Of a DNA stretch of 7,827 nt, positions 6,089 through 7,827 are shown piece after piece. The notes under the pieces are model-generated. The model was given only the letters and a program-made list of their open reading frames with translations, was not told the origin of the DNA and did not search any database. Position 1 is the first letter of the stretch. Every line of letters begins with the position of its first letter. Position numbers and translations under genes: made by a program. The DNA is from Paramuribaculum sp. (lineage in GTDB: Bacteria > Bacteroidota > Bacteroidia > Bacteroidales > Muribaculaceae). The DNA lies in the NCBI GenBank assembly GCA_009775605.1, contig VSPV01000122.1, positions 1 through 7,827 of the forward strand, written 5' to 3'.

Positions 6089-7701
6089 TTCTTGGTATTT
6101 GTAGGTTGATTATTATCTATGAGATATTTGAAACGGATGGGGTCGTCATATTCTTCCTGGAGGCGTTTGAGCTCCTGCATCATTTCAGCGGTGATTTCCT
6201 CTGTGCCGGGCTGCCCGTAGATGTCGTGCATTTCCATGGGGTCAGCCTGCAGGTCGTAGAGCTCCCAACGGTCGATGTCGTTGTAGAAATGTATGAGTTT
6301 ATAGCGGTCGTTGCGCACGCCGTAGTGACGTTTCACGGCATGTTCGGCCGGATATTCATAGAAATGGTAATAGATGGATTTGCGCCAGTCGGCCGGATGT
6401 TCGCCCTTGAGCAGCGGCAACAGCGAGACGCCCTGCATGTCGGCCGGTTTTTCAATTCCGGCGAGGTCGAGGAAGGTAGGGGCATAGTCTATGTTCTGCA
6501 CCATTTCGCTGATTTCTCCGCGGGCCTTGTAGCCTTCCGGAAGCATCATTACCAACGGGGTATTGAGCGATTCCTCATACATGAAGCGTTTGTCGAACCA
6601 TCCGTGTTCGCCCATATAGAATCCCTGGTCGGATGTGTAGACCACAAGGGTATTCTTCAGCATGTCATGGTCTTCGAGATATTTCAGCACGCGGCCAACG
6701 TTGTCGTCAAGGCTTTTCACTACCTTGGCGTAGTCGCGCATGTAGCGCTGGTATTTCCAGCGGGTGAGGGTGTCTCCCTGAAGATTCTGCGCGTAGAAGT
6801 CCTCGATAATCGGGCCGTAGAAGGCATCGAATCTGGCGCGCTGAGCCGAGTCCATTCGGTCGATGTAGCTGTGGTAGCGGTCCTTCAGACGACTGTTTTT
6901 GTCCGGGCGATCCATTTTCAGGTCGTAAATCAGATCCATGTCGCGGCCTATGCGCATCTCTGCGGCTTCGGCTGCGGGACGTCCTTTGTAATCGTCGTTG
7001 AAGTTGGCCGGATATTCAAACGTGCGGTCCTCGTAAAGCTCGAGATCGCAGGTATCAGGAAGCCAGTCGCGGTGTATTGCCTTGTGGTGAATCATGAGGC
7101 AGAACGGTTTTTCGGGGTCTCGTTCGTTCTCAAGCCAGTCAAGGCTCCGGTCGGTGATTATGTTGGTGAGGTAACCGTGATGCTGCACGGTGTCGCCGTT
7201 CATTTCTATGAAATCAGGGTTCCAGTAGTCGCCCTGTCCGGGAAGCACCGACCATTTGTCGAAGCCCTGCGGCAGACTCTCAAGATGCCATTTACCGAAG
7301 ATGGCGGTCTGGTAGCCCTGTTTCTGAAGATATTTCGGGAAAGTGGGCTGGTCGCCGTTGAACACGCTGTTTTCGTTGTCGGTGAAGCCGTTTTTGTGGC
7401 TGTGCTTTCCGGTGAGCATACATGCGCGGCTCGGGCCCGAAATGGAGTTTGCCACATAGCTGCGGGTGAATTTCACGCCGTCGTTGGCTATACGGTCAAG
7501 GTTGGGAGTAGAGATGTGGCGGGTGTCATACGCGCTCATCATCTGTGCCGTATGGTCGTCGGTCATTATGAACACGATGTTGGGCTTTTCGGGCGTTTTG
7601 GCCTCTTTTGCTTTGGCTTTGCCACACCCCGTTGCCATTGGCATCATAGCCAATGCTGAGACTGAGGGGAGGATCAGTGAGAGATTATTGGTAATTTTCA
7701 T
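6085..7701 (-). CDS. S1-family arylsulfatase-like sulfatase, lipoprotein, serine-type (possible GlcNAc-6-sulfatase)
   Basis: The protein has 538 residues, normal for S1 sulfatases. The N-terminus MKITNNLSLILPSVSALAMMPMATGC is a type II signal with lipidation at Cys26. The active-site motif is S88-G-P-S-R92 followed by ACMLTG. The first residue is Ser, so conversion to formylglycine would need the anaerobic radical-SAM maturase anSME, which is not encoded here. Metal and substrate residues are visible: MTDDH (46-50), GKWH (136-139), HHKAIH (205-210), and TSDQG with GEHGW (356-368), giving D358, Q359 and H366. A C-terminal subdomain (about 430-520) carries RNDRYKLI and WELYDLQADPMEMHD, as in sulfatases with a DUF4976-type tail. 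The overall wording (MTDDHTAQ, FCLMIHHKAIHRDW) recalls N-acetylglucosamine-6-sulfatases (S1_11), but the subfamily is a guess from memory. It is the first gene of a two-gene operon with the GH29 fucosidase, overlapping it by 4 nt, which suggests joint action on a sulfated, fucosylated glycan. Confidence 0.93.
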   Translation of the reverse strand: MKITNNLSLILPSVSALAMMPMATGCGKAKAKEAKTPEKPNIVFIMTDDHTAQMMSAYDTRHISTPNLDRIANDGVKFTRSYVANSISGPSRACMLTGKHSHKNGFTDNENSVFNGDQPTFPKYLQKQGYQTAIFGKWHLESLPQGFDKWSVLPGQGDYWNPDFIEMNGDTVQHHGYLTNIITDRSLDWLENERDPEKPFCLMIHHKAIHRDWLPDTCDLELYEDRTFEYPANFNDDYKGRPAAEAAEMRIGRDMDLIYDLKMDRPDKNSRLKDRYHSYIDRMDSAQRARFDAFYGPIIEDFYAQNLQGDTLTRWKYQRYMRDYAKVVKSLDDNVGRVLKYLEDHDMLKNTLVVYTSDQGFYMGEHGWFDKRFMYEESLNTPLVMMLPEGYKARGEISEMVQNIDYAPTFLDLAGIEKPADMQGVSLLPLLKGEHPADWRKSIYYHFYEYPAEHAVKRHYGVRNDRYKLIHFYNDIDRWELYDLQADPMEMHDIYGQPGTEEITAEMMQELKRLQEEYDDPIRFKYLIDNNQPTNTKK

Positions 7702-7703
7702 GG

Positions 7704-7718
7704 CTGATAATGTATCAG
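7704..7718 (-). promoter_or_regulatory. Perfect 6-3-6 dyad in the sulfatase leader
   Basis: CTGATA (7704-7709) and TATCAG (7713-7718) form a perfect inverted repeat ending two bases before the ATG. On the - strand it sits inside ACCTGATACATTATCAG, similar to the leader of the GH95-like gene. It could be an operator or a translational control hairpin. The bases from 7719 to 7827 further upstream hold no gene and no complete promoter that I can support. Confidence 0.35.
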
Positions 7719-7827
7719 GTGATTATAGGTTAATTTCTGTTATTCAGATATCGTATGCACAGTTATTAAAGATAAGTGACACCGGTGGGGGCGGCGCGCT
7801 TTTATTTAGTACTGCTACGGGTGGGGG

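Noticed and set aside
6076..7659. Long + strand open frame (527 codons) opposite the sulfatase
   Set aside because: It lies entirely over a sulfatase with intact catalytic motifs, and its translation is a Val/His/Phe-rich mirror without recognisable domains. It is a shadow of a GC-richer coding strand.
7767..7774. Possible sulfatase promoter (-7 box TATCTTTA on the - strand)
   Set aside because: The last base differs from TAnnTTTG and no -33 TTTG is found at 19-21 bp, so the match is too weak to list as a feature.

Overview
This window looks like part of a Bacteroidales genome, possibly Muribaculaceae or Bacteroides. The evidence is the TAnnTTTG-type promoter boxes, the absence of clear Shine-Dalgarno sites, a serine-type S1 sulfatase, and surface lipoprotein glycosidases typical of polysaccharide utilisation loci (PULs). 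The placement is an inference from gene content. No rRNA, tRNA or CRISPR array is visible.

Left part (1-1022, + strand): an AT-rich two-gene unit. The first gene is cut by the window edge and encodes a GHKL-type ATP-binding protein. The second, 16 bp downstream, encodes a small STAS-like (DUF4325-type) protein. A perfect 17-bp hairpin with a T-run closes the unit. The pairing recalls GHKL-kinase/STAS partner-switch modules. Its biological role is unknown and its upstream context lies outside the window.

Middle (1023-1732): the base composition becomes visibly GC-richer. A 5'-truncated coding remnant (1035-1289) is followed by about 440 bp without a protein gene. That gap is not empty. It carries a Bacteroides-type promoter on the - strand driving a roughly 65-nt RNA that ends in its own terminator (a small-RNA candidate), then AT-rich imperfect hairpins, then the terminator of the leftward glycosidase gene.

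Right part (1733-7701, - strand): a three-gene carbohydrate cluster in two transcription units. The first unit is an S1 sulfatase lipoprotein followed by a GH29 fucosidase lipoprotein; their stop and start codons overlap (ATGA) and a hairpin terminator follows. The second unit is a GH95-like (alpha/alpha)6 glycosidase with a type I signal peptide and its own -7 promoter box and terminator. Together they suggest desulfation and defucosylation of a sulfated, fucosylated glycan such as mucin O-glycan. No SusC/SusD pair or regulator is present, so the rest of any PUL would lie beyond 7827 or elsewhere. The last ~110 bases (7719-7827) are sulfatase upstream sequence with no gene and no convincing complete promoter.
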